A DNA stretch of 64,000 bases from Chengkuizengella axinellae (GTDB lineage Bacteria; Bacillota; Bacilli; Paenibacillales; KCTC-33759), in the NCBI RefSeq assembly GCF_030730905.1, contig NZ_JAVAMP010000002.1, positions 434,001-498,000 on the forward strand. The letters are read 5' to 3'. The notes below the pieces were generated by a model. The model did not search any database and was not told the origin of the DNA. It saw nothing but the letters and a program-made list of their open reading frames with translations. Numbering within the stretch: position 1 is the stretch's first letter; the number at the start of each line of letters is the position of its first letter. Below are positions 18,781 to 27,365 of the stretch, piece after piece. A program made the translations under genes and the position numbers.

Positions 18781-19322
18781 ATGTCAAATAATCAATTGGA
18801 AATCATTCATTCTAAATTAGATTCATTACTTGAGCCAAAACAGGAAGCAATGCCAACAAACTTTAATAAAACAAGGTTTTTGCAGAACTGTATGGTTGTT
18901 TTGCAGGACACGAAAGACATTGAAAAGTGTGACGCTCAAAGCGTTGCACGAACAATGTTGAAAGGTGCTTTTCTTGGTTTAGATTTTTTCAATAAAGAAT
19001 GTTATGCAATCACTTATGCGGGTAAAGTCCAGTTTCAGACTGATTACAAAGGTGAGAAGAAACTTGCTAAAAAGTACAGTGTACGTCCAGTTATAGATAT
19101 ATATGCGAAGCTAATTCAAGATGGTGACGAACTCGAAGAAGAAATTAAGGACGGAAAACAAGTTATTAACTTTAAACCTTTGACGCTTAATGATGGAGAG
19201 ATCAAAGGCGCTTTAGCTGTTGCTCTATTTGAAGATAACGGAATGATTTATGAAGTTATGACAACGGCGGAAATTGAAGATTGAAGATACACGTAAAAAC
19301 TATTCAAAACAAGCATGTGGAA
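18781..19322 (+). pseudogene. recT: Broken recT, single-strand annealing recombinase
   Basis: An open frame of 167 residues (18781-19284) carries the N-terminal half of RecT (ARTMLKGAFLGLDFFNKECYAITYAGKVQFQTDYKGEKKLA). The usual protein is roughly 270 residues or more. It stops at a 7-bp tandem duplication (TGAAGAT twice, 19275-19288). Past it, another frame reads DTRKNYSKQ, the expected RecT continuation, and that too soon ends. The gene has a frameshift and has lost its C-terminal part; strand annealing is unlikely. RBS AGGAGG. Confidence 0.8.
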
Positions 19323-19336
19323 GGGGAGTGTCTTAA

Positions 19337-19561
19337 ATGCCATATATCGCTTGTGAAGAAATGAATTTCTATTGGGATAAAAAAGAAGTCACAGAGTTTG
19401 AACATATGTGGAAACAAGGATTATGTATTACAGATATTGCAAAAGCATTTAAAAGACATCCAAATGATGTTGTATTACTGGTTCTTGATCGCAGGAAGAA
19501 ACAGAAGATTCAGCCACGTAAAGGTGGGTTGCAAGGAAATAGTATGAGAGGGGTAAGTTGA
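19337..19561 (+). CDS. Small helix-turn-helix-like phage protein
   Basis: 74 residues. FEHMWKQGLCITDIAKAFKRHPNDVVLLVLDRRKK looks like a sigma/resolvase-type helix-turn-helix. RBS AAGGGGAG. The end overlaps the next start. Common as a small early gene in Bacillus phages; function unknown. Confidence 0.6.
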   Translation: MPYIACEEMNFYWDKKEVTEFEHMWKQGLCITDIAKAFKRHPNDVVLLVLDRRKKQKIQPRKGGLQGNSMRGVS

Positions 19562-19830
19562 TGAAAATTGAAGGACTAGGTGAAGTGGTGGATGGTCAAA
19601 GGACATTTATAGTCTTTGCGACGGATAAAGAACTAAGGTTGCTGACCGAGAAGCATAATGATTATAGCAAATCGTTGAATATCGGTGATGAAATCAACAT
19701 TCATGAAAAATATGAAAAAGTAAGGGAACTCCATCAGACAGCAAACAAAGTGATTAACCATATAGACAAACTTCGGAATGTGATTATAGATACTGATTTA
19801 GTCGATGTGGAAAGGGGTGATTCGGAATGA
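19561..19830 (+). CDS. Hypothetical phage protein
   Basis: 89 residues with no recognised domain. GAGAGGGGTAAG precedes ATG 19561, and the stop overlaps rusA by four bases. Mixed beta/helical pattern with a charged C terminus. Confidence 0.55.
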   Translation: MKIEGLGEVVDGQRTFIVFATDKELRLLTEKHNDYSKSLNIGDEINIHEKYEKVRELHQTANKVINHIDKLRNVIIDTDLVDVERGDSE

Positions 19831-20240
19831 TTAAATTTACTGTATTAGGGGAACCAGTCGCACAAGGTAGACCAAGAGCTTCAGCAAAAGGTGGATTTGT
19901 TAGAATGTATGACCCTAAAAAATCAAGGGATTTCAAAGACTATGTAAAGTTAGCTGCTTCGGAACATGCACCCGAAAAGTTACTAGAGGGCGCACTTCAT
20001 ATGAAAGTTAAAGTATATAAACCTAGTCTCAAAAGCTTTAGTAAAAAGAAGAAATTACAGGCTGAAAACGGTGAATTAAGACCATTAACTAAACCTGATG
20101 TAGATAACTATGTTAAGGGAATAAAAGACGCACTAAATAAAGTGATATGGAATGATGATAGCCAAGTGATTGAGCTTGAAGTTAGTAAGTGGTACAGCGA
20201 AAAACCAAGAGTTGAAATTGAAATTAAGGAGGCAATTTAA
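19827..20240 (+). CDS. rusA: RusA-family Holliday junction resolvase
   Basis: A 137-residue endonuclease resolving four-way DNA junctions during phage recombination. The family signature is intact: GEPVAQGRPRA near the N terminus, KPDVDNYVKGIKDALN (catalytic aspartates) and the WNDDSQV segment. Full length. Coupled by a four-base overlap to the upstream gene. Confidence 0.9.
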   Translation: MIKFTVLGEPVAQGRPRASAKGGFVRMYDPKKSRDFKDYVKLAASEHAPEKLLEGALHMKVKVYKPSLKSFSKKKKLQAENGELRPLTKPDVDNYVKGIKDALNKVIWNDDSQVIELEVSKWYSEKPRVEIEIKEAI

Positions 20241-20891
20241 ATGAGTTACATTCATTTCAAACCAGTAGTAAAAAAAGTAAATGTTAAACCGGGTGGAGTT
20301 CAAGAAATTGTATTAGAGGTAACAGATGATGGACTGAAAGGGCAATTAGAATCTCTTTGTGGAATGGTAGACCAAAAGGTGGAGGTATCTTTAAACTCGC
20401 AAATTATCACTTACAAGGTAACGATTGATGCAAGTACAAATAAACCAGTGACGGAGTACACAGTCGATGAAAATGGAGAAATTAAAGAAGTAGAAAAAGG
20501 TGAACAAACACAGCTTGATTTAGGTATACCACCAGAGAAGAATAAAACCAAGGAAGAGAAGAAGGAAGCAGATAAAGATGTTATAGATGAATTTATTATG
20601 AGTGGATTAGCACCTAAACATGATGAATATGATTTTGAATCTTTAATCAAAAGACTTCACGAAGGCGAAACCTATATGAAACTAGCAAATGAATTGGAAT
20701 TATCCTCTGGAAAGATAGTCGAGATTATAGATGAATATAGAAAGTCTGTAGCTCCACATGCAACAAAATGGGACGAATGGAGACAGTCCAAAGGTGAAAC
20801 AGATGAACCAACAGCAGAGGAAAAAGAAGAGACAGAAGAACAGGCAGAGGAAACGGATACTAAAGATGATAAAGAAGATGGGGCGGCGTAA
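20241..20891 (+). CDS. Hypothetical phage protein with acidic tail
   Basis: 216 residues: an N-terminal beta-rich part (about 1-75), a charged linker, a short helix-turn-helix-like segment (GETYMKLANELELSSGKIVEIIDEY) and a very acidic tail. Starts directly after the rusA stop with AAGGAGG. Not recognised. Confidence 0.6.
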   Translation: MSYIHFKPVVKKVNVKPGGVQEIVLEVTDDGLKGQLESLCGMVDQKVEVSLNSQIITYKVTIDASTNKPVTEYTVDENGEIKEVEKGEQTQLDLGIPPEKNKTKEEKKEADKDVIDEFIMSGLAPKHDEYDFESLIKRLHEGETYMKLANELELSSGKIVEIIDEYRKSVAPHATKWDEWRQSKGETDEPTAEEKEETEEQAEETDTKDDKEDGAA

Positions 20892-20917
20892 GCTGCTCCT
20901 TATAGGAGGTAGTGATC

Positions 20918-21109
20918 ATGGGATGTAATTACCCTAAATGCAATGAAAAATCATCTAAAAGATGTACGTTAGTACATTTATGTCAACAACATTATGAAAT
21001 GATAGATAAAGAAACCAATGATTATTATCGTCCTACACAAGAAATGAAATATGAAGAGAGAAAACACTTCAATCAAATTAAACATTTAATTCCTTGGAGA
21101 GCGAGTTAA
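20918..21109 (+). CDS. Small Cys/His phage protein
   Basis: 63 residues with cysteines in CNYPKCNEKSSKRCTLVHLCQQHY, a probable zinc-binding cluster. ATG 20918 is placed after TAGGAGG. Function unknown. Confidence 0.6.
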   Translation: MGCNYPKCNEKSSKRCTLVHLCQQHYEMIDKETNDYYRPTQEMKYEERKHFNQIKHLIPWRAS

Positions 21110-21143
21110 TTTGTGAGTTTTAAATAATAGGAGGGTAAGAACA

Positions 21144-21185
21144 ATGGAAGTTAAACGAAATTATTTCTTTTTGAACTTCTCATAA
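21144..21185 (+). pseudogene. 5' stub of a phage gene cut by an insertion
   Basis: A good RBS (AGGAGGG) and ATG start a frame that ends after 13 residues, inside the 3' end of an opposite-strand membrane gene. A separate short in-frame segment (GLTMGQALNNGRLTKE, ending about 21490) on the other side may be its remaining 3' end. Confidence 0.45.
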
Positions 21186-21397
21186 AAGAGATAAATAACA
21201 AGACATATTGCAAGCAAGGTAAAAGTCGGAGCGAATCCAATAATATTACCTATAATCTCCAATGTGAGTTGAAAAATAAAAAGACATAGCGCAAGAAGTA
21301 AGGCTTTTTTGGGATTGAATGGTTTATTGAAAAAAAAATGAGCAGCTCCATATATGACGCTAAATTTTAAGTAGTAAATAACATCCGCTATGTCCAT
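21161..21397 (-). CDS. Small membrane protein inserted against the phage operon
   Basis: 78 residues with about three hydrophobic segments (IYYLKFSVIYGAAHFFF, ALLLALCLFIFQLTLEIIG, FTLLAICLVIYLFY) and a basic C terminus. AAGGGG precedes its ATG on the minus strand. Its orientation opposes every neighbouring phage gene. No family recognised; a holin is possible from size but not supported. Confidence 0.65.
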   Translation of the reverse strand: MDIADVIYYLKFSVIYGAAHFFFNKPFNPKKALLLALCLFIFQLTLEIIGNIIGFAPTFTLLAICLVIYLFYEKFKKK

Positions 21398-21502
21398 AAG
21401 TTTCCCCTTAATATCATTATTTGTTTAATGATAAGTGAAGGTTTAACAATGGGACAAGCGTTAAATAATGGGAGATTAACAAAAGAATAAGAAGGTGAGG
21501 GA

Positions 21503-21982
21503 ATGGAACAACTACTAAAACAGTATAAAGATACTAGAAGGTCATTAACTCAGCTAAAAGATAAAACGACTAAAAAACATGAACGTGAAATCATAGGCAG
21601 CATGATATCAGATTGTGAATATGTCATAAGGTGGATAGAGAAGGGTGGAGAACCCGGGACAGTCCGAGGGATAGAAAGAAGGTCAGTATATCAAAATACA
21701 AAGGTTTGGGATCCGTTGTGGATGCAATCATTTGTTTCTCCTGAATCACATGGAGGGTTTACAAAGATAACTGATTTTGAACGGTTTCAGATAGAGGATG
21801 CTTTATCAACTCTTTCAGATAGAGAAAGACAATGCTTTACACTACACTATGGATTGTGCTTCAGCATGAGTCAGATAGCAAATGAATTAGCAGTGACTAA
21901 AGCTTCAGTGCAAGAATATTTAGATCGTGCTGATAAAAAAATAAATGATTCTAAGTCTAACAGTCTATTCCTTGTGGGGTAG
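21503..21982 (+). CDS. ArpU/sigma-like phage late-gene activator
   Basis: 159 residues. The C-terminal half carries a sigma-70 region-4-like helix-turn-helix (ALSTLSDRERQCFTLHYGLCFSMSQIANELAVTKASVQEYLDRADKKI). Phage proteins with this layout (ArpU, Xpf-like) switch on late structural and lysis genes. Here it is followed by cargo rather than late genes. RBS GAAGGTGAGG. Confidence 0.8.
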   Translation: MEQLLKQYKDTRRSLTQLKDKTTKKHEREIIGSMISDCEYVIRWIEKGGEPGTVRGIERRSVYQNTKVWDPLWMQSFVSPESHGGFTKITDFERFQIEDALSTLSDRERQCFTLHYGLCFSMSQIANELAVTKASVQEYLDRADKKINDSKSNSLFLVG

Positions 21983-22138
21983 GCTGTTTTATTAATTATT
22001 GTTATAGCTAACTATCATAAAATTCTGAATATTTTAATTTATTTATTCGACAATATACGACAATTTTTTCTATATACAGGTAAATGGTGGGGTTATATAC
22101 TAAAACAAACAATCAACGTAGGAGGAGAGAAAGAAAAA

Positions 22139-23122
22139 ATGAAAAATAAGTATTTTAAATTCATTCTAATTGCTGTAATTTTTTCATTGGTTTTGAGTTC
22201 TTCTTTCATATTCGCAAATGAAAACGAAGAACCAAACCAAGAGCAGATCATTGAAAATGATCAAAGTGAAGAAAAAGAAAAGAAAGACAAAAAGGATAAG
22301 GTAAAAGTTAAATTACCAAATAATAAATATAAGTGGGAAAAATGGCCTGAAATCTTTTCTATAGAAGATTCTTTCCCAGGATCTGATCCAGAAGAAGCAC
22401 TTAGACAGTTTGAAGAACTTCAAGCTGAAACAGAATCTTACAAAAATTTATTAGGTTTTAATGGGAACTATTACACTGGATTAATCGAAGGTGATTCTAT
22501 TGTTCTTCTTGAAGATACTGTTAATGTATCGACTAAGGGTAATTGGTCTGTAATGGGATTAGTTAGAAATGAAACAACTGAATTGGTTGAAAGCATTGAA
22601 GTAGAAGCACAGTTAATTGCTGAAAGTGGAGAAGTATTGACTACTATTTCAGAAAAAGCATTAGTTGATTCGATACGTCCTGGTGAACCAACACCATTTG
22701 TTCTTGAATCAGAAGTAGGTGTTAACGATGTTAGTTCTATTATCTGGGATGTAAAAGAAACAAAAAAAAATAAAAAATTATATAGAGACTTCGAGGTTTC
22801 AACTACATATGAGATACCGTATGGACCATTAGAGTATAAAGGAACTGAACGCAATGATGGAGGTTTAAGTTATGGGTTAGGGACATCTTTTACAAATGAA
22901 TCAGGAGAAAAAATTAAAATTGTAGAGTTAACAGTAGCATGGAATGATGAGAACGGTAAAATAGTATGGTTAGAGAATTCTTACTTTGATTTAAAATTTC
23001 ACAAAGATGGATTAGATAGTGGATTTGCTGCGCATTTTGAAGATATTGTTGTAACTAATCCTGATATTGCACCATTATTAAGCGAATATCAATACAATTT
23101 GTGGGTAGTTGGAGAAAAATAA
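22139..23122 (+). CDS. Secreted protein with FxLYD-like domain
   Basis: 327 residues: a signal peptide (about 1-28, cleavage near IFANE), a highly charged linker (about 30-62), and beta-rich segments resembling FxLYD/DUF3426-type extracellular domains (WSVMGLVRNETTELVESIEVEAQL; YGLGTSFTNESGEKIKIVELTVAW). RBS GGAGGAG. It appears to be cargo, not a phage structural gene. Function unknown. Confidence 0.75.
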   Translation: MKNKYFKFILIAVIFSLVLSSSFIFANENEEPNQEQIIENDQSEEKEKKDKKDKVKVKLPNNKYKWEKWPEIFSIEDSFPGSDPEEALRQFEELQAETESYKNLLGFNGNYYTGLIEGDSIVLLEDTVNVSTKGNWSVMGLVRNETTELVESIEVEAQLIAESGEVLTTISEKALVDSIRPGEPTPFVLESEVGVNDVSSIIWDVKETKKNKKLYRDFEVSTTYEIPYGPLEYKGTERNDGGLSYGLGTSFTNESGEKIKIVELTVAWNDENGKIVWLENSYFDLKFHKDGLDSGFAAHFEDIVVTNPDIAPLLSEYQYNLWVVGEK

Positions 23123-23181
23123 GATTTGATGTTTTGATTTACAAACATTGCAAATAATGAGTATTCCTGTTTACTGAGCAG

Positions 23182-24321
23182 TTGATAAATGATACGCTTG
23201 AATCACAAGAAGCATTTAACTCCTCATTTAACGATGCTACTAAAATGGATTTTGTAAATGGAAAAATTGGTAGGGATTATGCAATAAAGTTTCCAAACTT
23301 ATCATATCGAGATGCCTTTGAAGAATCATTAAAAATTTCACAGGATGATAAAGTAGAAATAATAGAATTAGTTACAAATATTAATCAAGTTAATTCTGAT
23401 GTAGAGAATCTAGCATATTTGTATAATAAAGATGCAATAGGATATGAACCAGTTGCTAGTTTTGGATTAGAACCTTTTGTAGATGTATTATATGCAGCGG
23501 AAATAGCACTTGATAAATACAATATTCCTAGCAGTGAATTAAACAAATATGAATTAGCAACATTAGCTATAGTTGTTACGTATTATGAAGCTGGAAATGA
23601 AAACAGTGATGATGCTCCATCACCTATGGCAGTTAGTAGGGGCGATGGTAATAATGCAGCATTATGGTCATTTAATGATTATTCAACAAGTAACCCATAT
23701 GTAAGAGCTCATTGGAATCCAGGAATTGGTCTATGGCAAATTGACGATTTCAGTTGGGCTGGTGAAAGTGCTACACATGAAAGAATTAACACTGAAACCT
23801 CTGCTACAATTGCAGTTGATAGATTAGCGGCAAATTGGTATAAAGTTGATGGTACATTTGATTACAATAGAGAATATGCTTGGAAAGACTGGTATGGTTG
23901 TAAAAATACAACATGGGCAATCAATCTACCTAGGTGCGAAAACTTATTTGATGATTTATATAATGAAAATCAAATTAATATATCCCTTGATCCTACAGTA
24001 TCAAGAACTGGAGGAATGATATCAGATAGTAGTTGTAAAGTTGGAGAAACAATTAATTATTATGAATCTGTTCCATGTTATTATGTAGATATGGAAAATA
24101 TTGAAGGTTCTACTGTGGGTTATACGAATGATAATGGTGGTGGGAATCAAAACCCTAAACCATTACCATTTTATAACTTTACATTAAGCTATTATGAATA
24201 CCGTTCATGGTTAAAATATGAAACAGGATACAATATAGATATTGATGCAATTAGAATATTAGGAGAAAATTCTCGAGAAGGTTTGGAGTGGAGAGATGAT
24301 AGTCTATTTCTCTCAAGATAG
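23182..24321 (+). CDS. Lysozyme/transglycosylase-like protein, probably lacking its N terminus
   Basis: 379 residues from a TTG with no convincing RBS and no signal peptide, so the 5' end is probably lost. The middle has features of a lytic-transglycosylase fold: VVTYYEAGNEN with a candidate catalytic Glu, then NPGIGLWQIDDFSWAGES, like the GLxQI signature of the family. The C-terminal 130 residues are unrecognised and contain several cysteines. It may act on peptidoglycan if exported; this is inference. Confidence 0.55.
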   Translation: MINDTLESQEAFNSSFNDATKMDFVNGKIGRDYAIKFPNLSYRDAFEESLKISQDDKVEIIELVTNINQVNSDVENLAYLYNKDAIGYEPVASFGLEPFVDVLYAAEIALDKYNIPSSELNKYELATLAIVVTYYEAGNENSDDAPSPMAVSRGDGNNAALWSFNDYSTSNPYVRAHWNPGIGLWQIDDFSWAGESATHERINTETSATIAVDRLAANWYKVDGTFDYNREYAWKDWYGCKNTTWAINLPRCENLFDDLYNENQINISLDPTVSRTGGMISDSSCKVGETINYYESVPCYYVDMENIEGSTVGYTNDNGGGNQNPKPLPFYNFTLSYYEYRSWLKYETGYNIDIDAIRILGENSREGLEWRDDSLFLSR

Positions 24322-24344
24322 ATTAATATAATATATTCACTTAA

Positions 24345-24375
24345 AAGAGTCCCAAAAGGGGCTCTTTTTGTCATA
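24345..24375 (+). terminator. Terminator after the lysozyme-like gene
   Basis: GAGTCCC-aaaa-GGGGCTC followed by TTTTT. The same element, in a longer matching block, recurs after the kelch gene at about 30475. Confidence 0.75.
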
Positions 24376-24485
24376 CGTTTGCCACTATATAGTGAGAGGA
24401 TAAAAACAAAAGGGCGCTGATAAACAACGCTCTTTTTTATATTCCAGCCCATAGATAAGAGTCCAAGCAATTTCATTAGATTGTT

Positions 24486-24494
24486 CATAAGATA
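24486..24494 (+). promoter_or_regulatory. SigK-like -10, cassette 1
   Basis: CATAAGATA fits CATANNNTA. It is 42 bases before the ATG, with GC at 17-base spacing in place of the usual AC -35. The upstream GTCCAAGCAA is shared with most other cassettes. Confidence 0.55.
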
Positions 24495-24527
24495 TAGGGA
24501 TAAATTAATGAGTTGGGAGGTAAGGTT

Positions 24528-24989
24528 ATGGGATTAAAAGAAGAACCTTTTGTTGTGGTTCAAAGTTTTTCAATCGAAGATCCTTATAATATATTTAATC
24601 CAGAGCCAAATTTGATAATTCTTGATCCAAATGATCCAACAGAAGTGCTTTGCATTGATGTTTGCATCAACCAACCAGATAAAACACAAGTTTCTATTGA
24701 TTCGATGACACAAATTGCAGTACGAGCTGGTTCGTTTATTGTGGATTTTGAAGTGCTTTATGAAATCGTAGCTAATGACACTGTAATTGCAAGAATCAAT
24801 GATGAAATGAGTTACCAATCTGCTATTGATATTGGGAGACATACAAACTTTCCTAACTTTTCTGTAGTAGATAAGAATCCAAGAGCAGGAAACAATACGT
24901 ATAAACTTATATGTACTAATTTAGCGGGAGATCCTTCTTCTATATTAGCTGCTTCCCGAAGTCTAAAAGCCACAGTAATACCATTATAG
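24528..24989 (+). CDS. Tandem-family protein, copy 1 (predicted spore-surface protein)
   Basis: 153 residues. Family hallmarks: MGLKEEPFVV start, DPYN, a VDVCINQPDKTQVSIDSMTQIAV block, INDEMSY, GRHTNFPNFSVVDKNP and the C-terminal SRSLKATVIPL. No signal peptide, Cys pair or collagen repeat; the pattern of alternating hydrophobic residues suggests a beta sandwich. ATG 24528 has GGAGG at seven bases, whereas a TTG 15 bases earlier has no RBS. The leader has CATAAGATA, fitting mother-cell SigK control. The spore-surface role is inference. Confidence 0.75.
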   Translation: MGLKEEPFVVVQSFSIEDPYNIFNPEPNLIILDPNDPTEVLCIDVCINQPDKTQVSIDSMTQIAVRAGSFIVDFEVLYEIVANDTVIARINDEMSYQSAIDIGRHTNFPNFSVVDKNPRAGNNTYKLICTNLAGDPSSILAASRSLKATVIPL

Positions 24990-25107
24990 AACTAAAGTTT
25001 AAAAATATAATTATATGATTAAATGGATAACAGAAAGGACGTAGAAATACGTCTTTTTTTGTTGGGAAAATATCATCCACTTATGCTAGGGGAGGGAAGC
25101 AGGATGA
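24968..25107 (+). repeat. 140-bp cassette 3' flank, repeated at 31741
   Basis: Runs from the last codons of copy 1, through a GACGTA-gaaa-TACGTC terminator (about 25038-25060), to an RBS-like GGGGAGG and ATGA. The block at 31741-31880 matches it over 140 bases with three visible mismatches. Confidence 0.85.
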
Positions 25108-25336
25108 AAAACAAGTAAATAAACAGCACTTGTGTGGAATATGCCACAAGGGAAAATTGTTTTTTTGAGTGTAGGAGAAACAACGAGCAATTTATTTTTT
25201 TAAATGCTAAATATAATATATTTTCAAAAAAATATATAATACGACATGAGTCGACAACATATGCTAGCTTTTATCTTATAATAGTTTTAGTTGATCAACT
25301 AGAAAAATAAAAATTGAAAGGTTGGTAGGAGTTTAT
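25108..25336. other. Intergenic region before the protease
   Basis: About 230 bases without a gene. It contains a truncated start (ATG plus three codons after GGGGAGG at about 25100) left from a repeated block, then AT-rich DNA and RBS GGTAGGAG for the protease. Confidence 0.4.
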
Positions 25337-26680
25337 ATGATTAAAAGTCATAATTTTAAATTAGTATTCTATATTTTATTAGTAATGGCAATAACAATAA
25401 GTATCGTATTTCCATATTCTTATGGAAATCAAGATGTTTTTGCAGCTCAAGATAATGTTGAAAAAGAGATTGAGAAAAATATTAAATTTAGAGAAAAGAT
25501 TGGTTTGAATAGTAACTATGAATATGTCGAATCTTTAGTAAAAAACAAGTTAGAGCATAAAGAAAAATTTAGTTATATATTTTCAGATGACGAATACAAT
25601 TCTATAAATGATAGATTTGCAATGCAATCTGACGATATTCCTAAAATTCAGGAGTATATTGAAGAGAACTTAAAAGATGTATATGGTGGCTTGTATATCG
25701 ATCAAAAGGATAAAGGAATAATAAATATAGGTTTTACCAAGGATATAACTTCAGATAAAAAAAAGGAAATAAAAGAGCTATACGGAGATTCTAATAAAAT
25801 CAAATTTTATAAAACTGAATTGACTGAAGAAAGAAGTCTTTCATTAATTGAGGAAATTATTTCATATAAATCATATTTTGAAAATGAAGGGATTGATATA
25901 GTTTCAATCTCAAATGATTTAAAAAGTGGGAAAATTATTATTGGGATAAAAAATTTAGAGGATAATAAAACCTTAAAAATATTTGAGATATTTGATAAGA
26001 AATATTTAAAAGTTATTGAAGATAATGAGGAAAAATTAGGTGAAGTTACTTCCAAGTCTAAATTGAGACCAATACCAGGAGGAGCATTTATTCAAACTTC
26101 AGGAGCTCAAGGATGCACAGTAGGTTTTTCAGCTTTTGATAGAACTGACAGTAAAATGAAGTTGGTTACCGCTGGTCATTGTTTTTTAGAGTCTGGCACA
26201 ACAGGTAGTTGGTATCAAGGAGGAACCACAAGTACATATAAAATTGGTACTTATTCTGATCACAATATTGATGGTAAGGCAGATGCCGGTCTAATTACTT
26301 TAACAGAGAATAATTTGACTTACTGGGTATATGGAAACGGTGATACAGAATATATAAACTTATTAGGTATAGAGAGTGAATATATAGTAGGTGGAGTAGC
26401 ATGTATAAGCGCTGGGAATTCTAATGATATATCTTGTGGTACAATTATAAATGCTAATAAAACAGTAGATTTTGTTACTTCTGGAGTTTCTTATACAATA
26501 AGTGATATGGCACAAACTAATTATACGGCTGTATATGGAGATAGCGGAGGTACAATTTTTGATTGGGATAAAGATCTTTTAGGAATTCACTCTGGAGGAC
26601 AATCCGCTGAATATTTTACAAAAGCTAGAAATGTTTTAGCGGAATTTAACTTAAATTTAATTTTTGGTGGTCCTAAATAA
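25337..26680 (+). CDS. Secreted trypsin-like serine protease with propeptide (S1 family)
   Basis: 447 residues: signal peptide (about 1-35, VFAAQ), a propeptide of about 200 residues, and a chymotrypsin-fold domain from about 240. The triad is complete: His281 (TAGHC), Asp316 (KADAGLI), Ser403 (GDSGG). The layout resembles alpha-lytic protease/streptogrisin-type enzymes, whose proregion guides folding. Three cysteines or more in the mature part allow disulfides. ATG 25337 is chosen for RBS GGTAGGAG; an upstream GTG lacks one. It sits in island cargo next to a possible inhibitor lipoprotein. Confidence 0.88.
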   Translation: MIKSHNFKLVFYILLVMAITISIVFPYSYGNQDVFAAQDNVEKEIEKNIKFREKIGLNSNYEYVESLVKNKLEHKEKFSYIFSDDEYNSINDRFAMQSDDIPKIQEYIEENLKDVYGGLYIDQKDKGIINIGFTKDITSDKKKEIKELYGDSNKIKFYKTELTEERSLSLIEEIISYKSYFENEGIDIVSISNDLKSGKIIIGIKNLEDNKTLKIFEIFDKKYLKVIEDNEEKLGEVTSKSKLRPIPGGAFIQTSGAQGCTVGFSAFDRTDSKMKLVTAGHCFLESGTTGSWYQGGTTSTYKIGTYSDHNIDGKADAGLITLTENNLTYWVYGNGDTEYINLLGIESEYIVGGVACISAGNSNDISCGTIINANKTVDFVTSGVSYTISDMAQTNYTAVYGDSGGTIFDWDKDLLGIHSGGQSAEYFTKARNVLAEFNLNLIFGGPK

Positions 26681-26699
26681 CAGTAAAATAATAATGATT

Positions 26700-26738
26700 A
26701 AGTGCCCCTCCACAAGATAAGATATAGGGGCACTTTAA
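26700..26738 (+). terminator. Terminator after the protease gene
   Basis: AGTGCCCCT pairs with AGGGGCACT around a 19-base loop and is followed by TTT. It separates the protease from the lipoprotein gene. Confidence 0.7.
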
Positions 26739-26758
26739 ATTGAGGTGGTGAGGAATTT

Positions 26759-27301
26759 GTGAGATCTTATTTGTTTACTTTATTTATTCTAGTGGCTTTA
26801 ATACTTTCTGGGTGTTCTGAAGATAATATTGATCCCCAAATTAAGAATAAGAGCATATCTTCATCTAACCTAGATTTGAAAATTAATACTCCTACTGTCG
26901 TAAAAAAGAAAAATTCTTTTATAATAAAGACATCATTACTATACAATGGTAGTGAAGAAATCGAATTATTTAGTGGAGACCCGATTATTCGAGTGTACAT
27001 CTATGATGAAAAAGGAATGGATGTTAGAGGGTTAGAATATAGTGACTTAGGAGTAAATAGAAAATTAAAACCTGGTGAAAGCATAGATATTAAAGAAGAG
27101 ATTAGAATTAAAGATCCTGGTGAGTATGAAATAGTTATACAAACTACTGAGTTGGAAATAAATGGTCAACTCATTGATGGAATTGGATATGAGAAATATA
27201 TAAAAGAATTAAAGAAAAATAAACCAAATGTACCAGATTGGTATGTGGAAGCACAAAAAAGTAAAATAATAATTGATGACTTAGTTTTAACAGTGAAATA
27301 A
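26759..27301 (+). CDS. Lipoprotein with BsuPI-like domain
   Basis: 180 residues starting at GTG after GAGGTGGTGAGG. Signal peptide ends in lipobox LSGC. The rest is an immunoglobulin-like beta domain with features of the BsuPI proteinase-inhibitor family: LLYNGSEEIELFSGDP, YIYDEKGMDVRG, LKPGESIDI, DPGEYEI. Because it follows a secreted protease gene, an inhibitory or protective role is possible but unproven. Confidence 0.65.
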   Translation: MRSYLFTLFILVALILSGCSEDNIDPQIKNKSISSSNLDLKINTPTVVKKKNSFIIKTSLLYNGSEEIELFSGDPIIRVYIYDEKGMDVRGLEYSDLGVNRKLKPGESIDIKEEIRIKDPGEYEIVIQTTELEINGQLIDGIGYEKYIKELKKNKPNVPDWYVEAQKSKIIIDDLVLTVK

Positions 27302-27319
27302 AATCTCATATATTTCAAG

Positions 27320-27346
27320 CACTCATAGTAGTGCTTTTTATTTTGT
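27320..27346 (+). terminator. Terminator after the lipoprotein gene
   Basis: AGCACT-n6-AGTGCT then TTTTTATTTT. Confidence 0.7.
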
Positions 27347-27365
27347 CTAAAACGGAGTTGATAAC

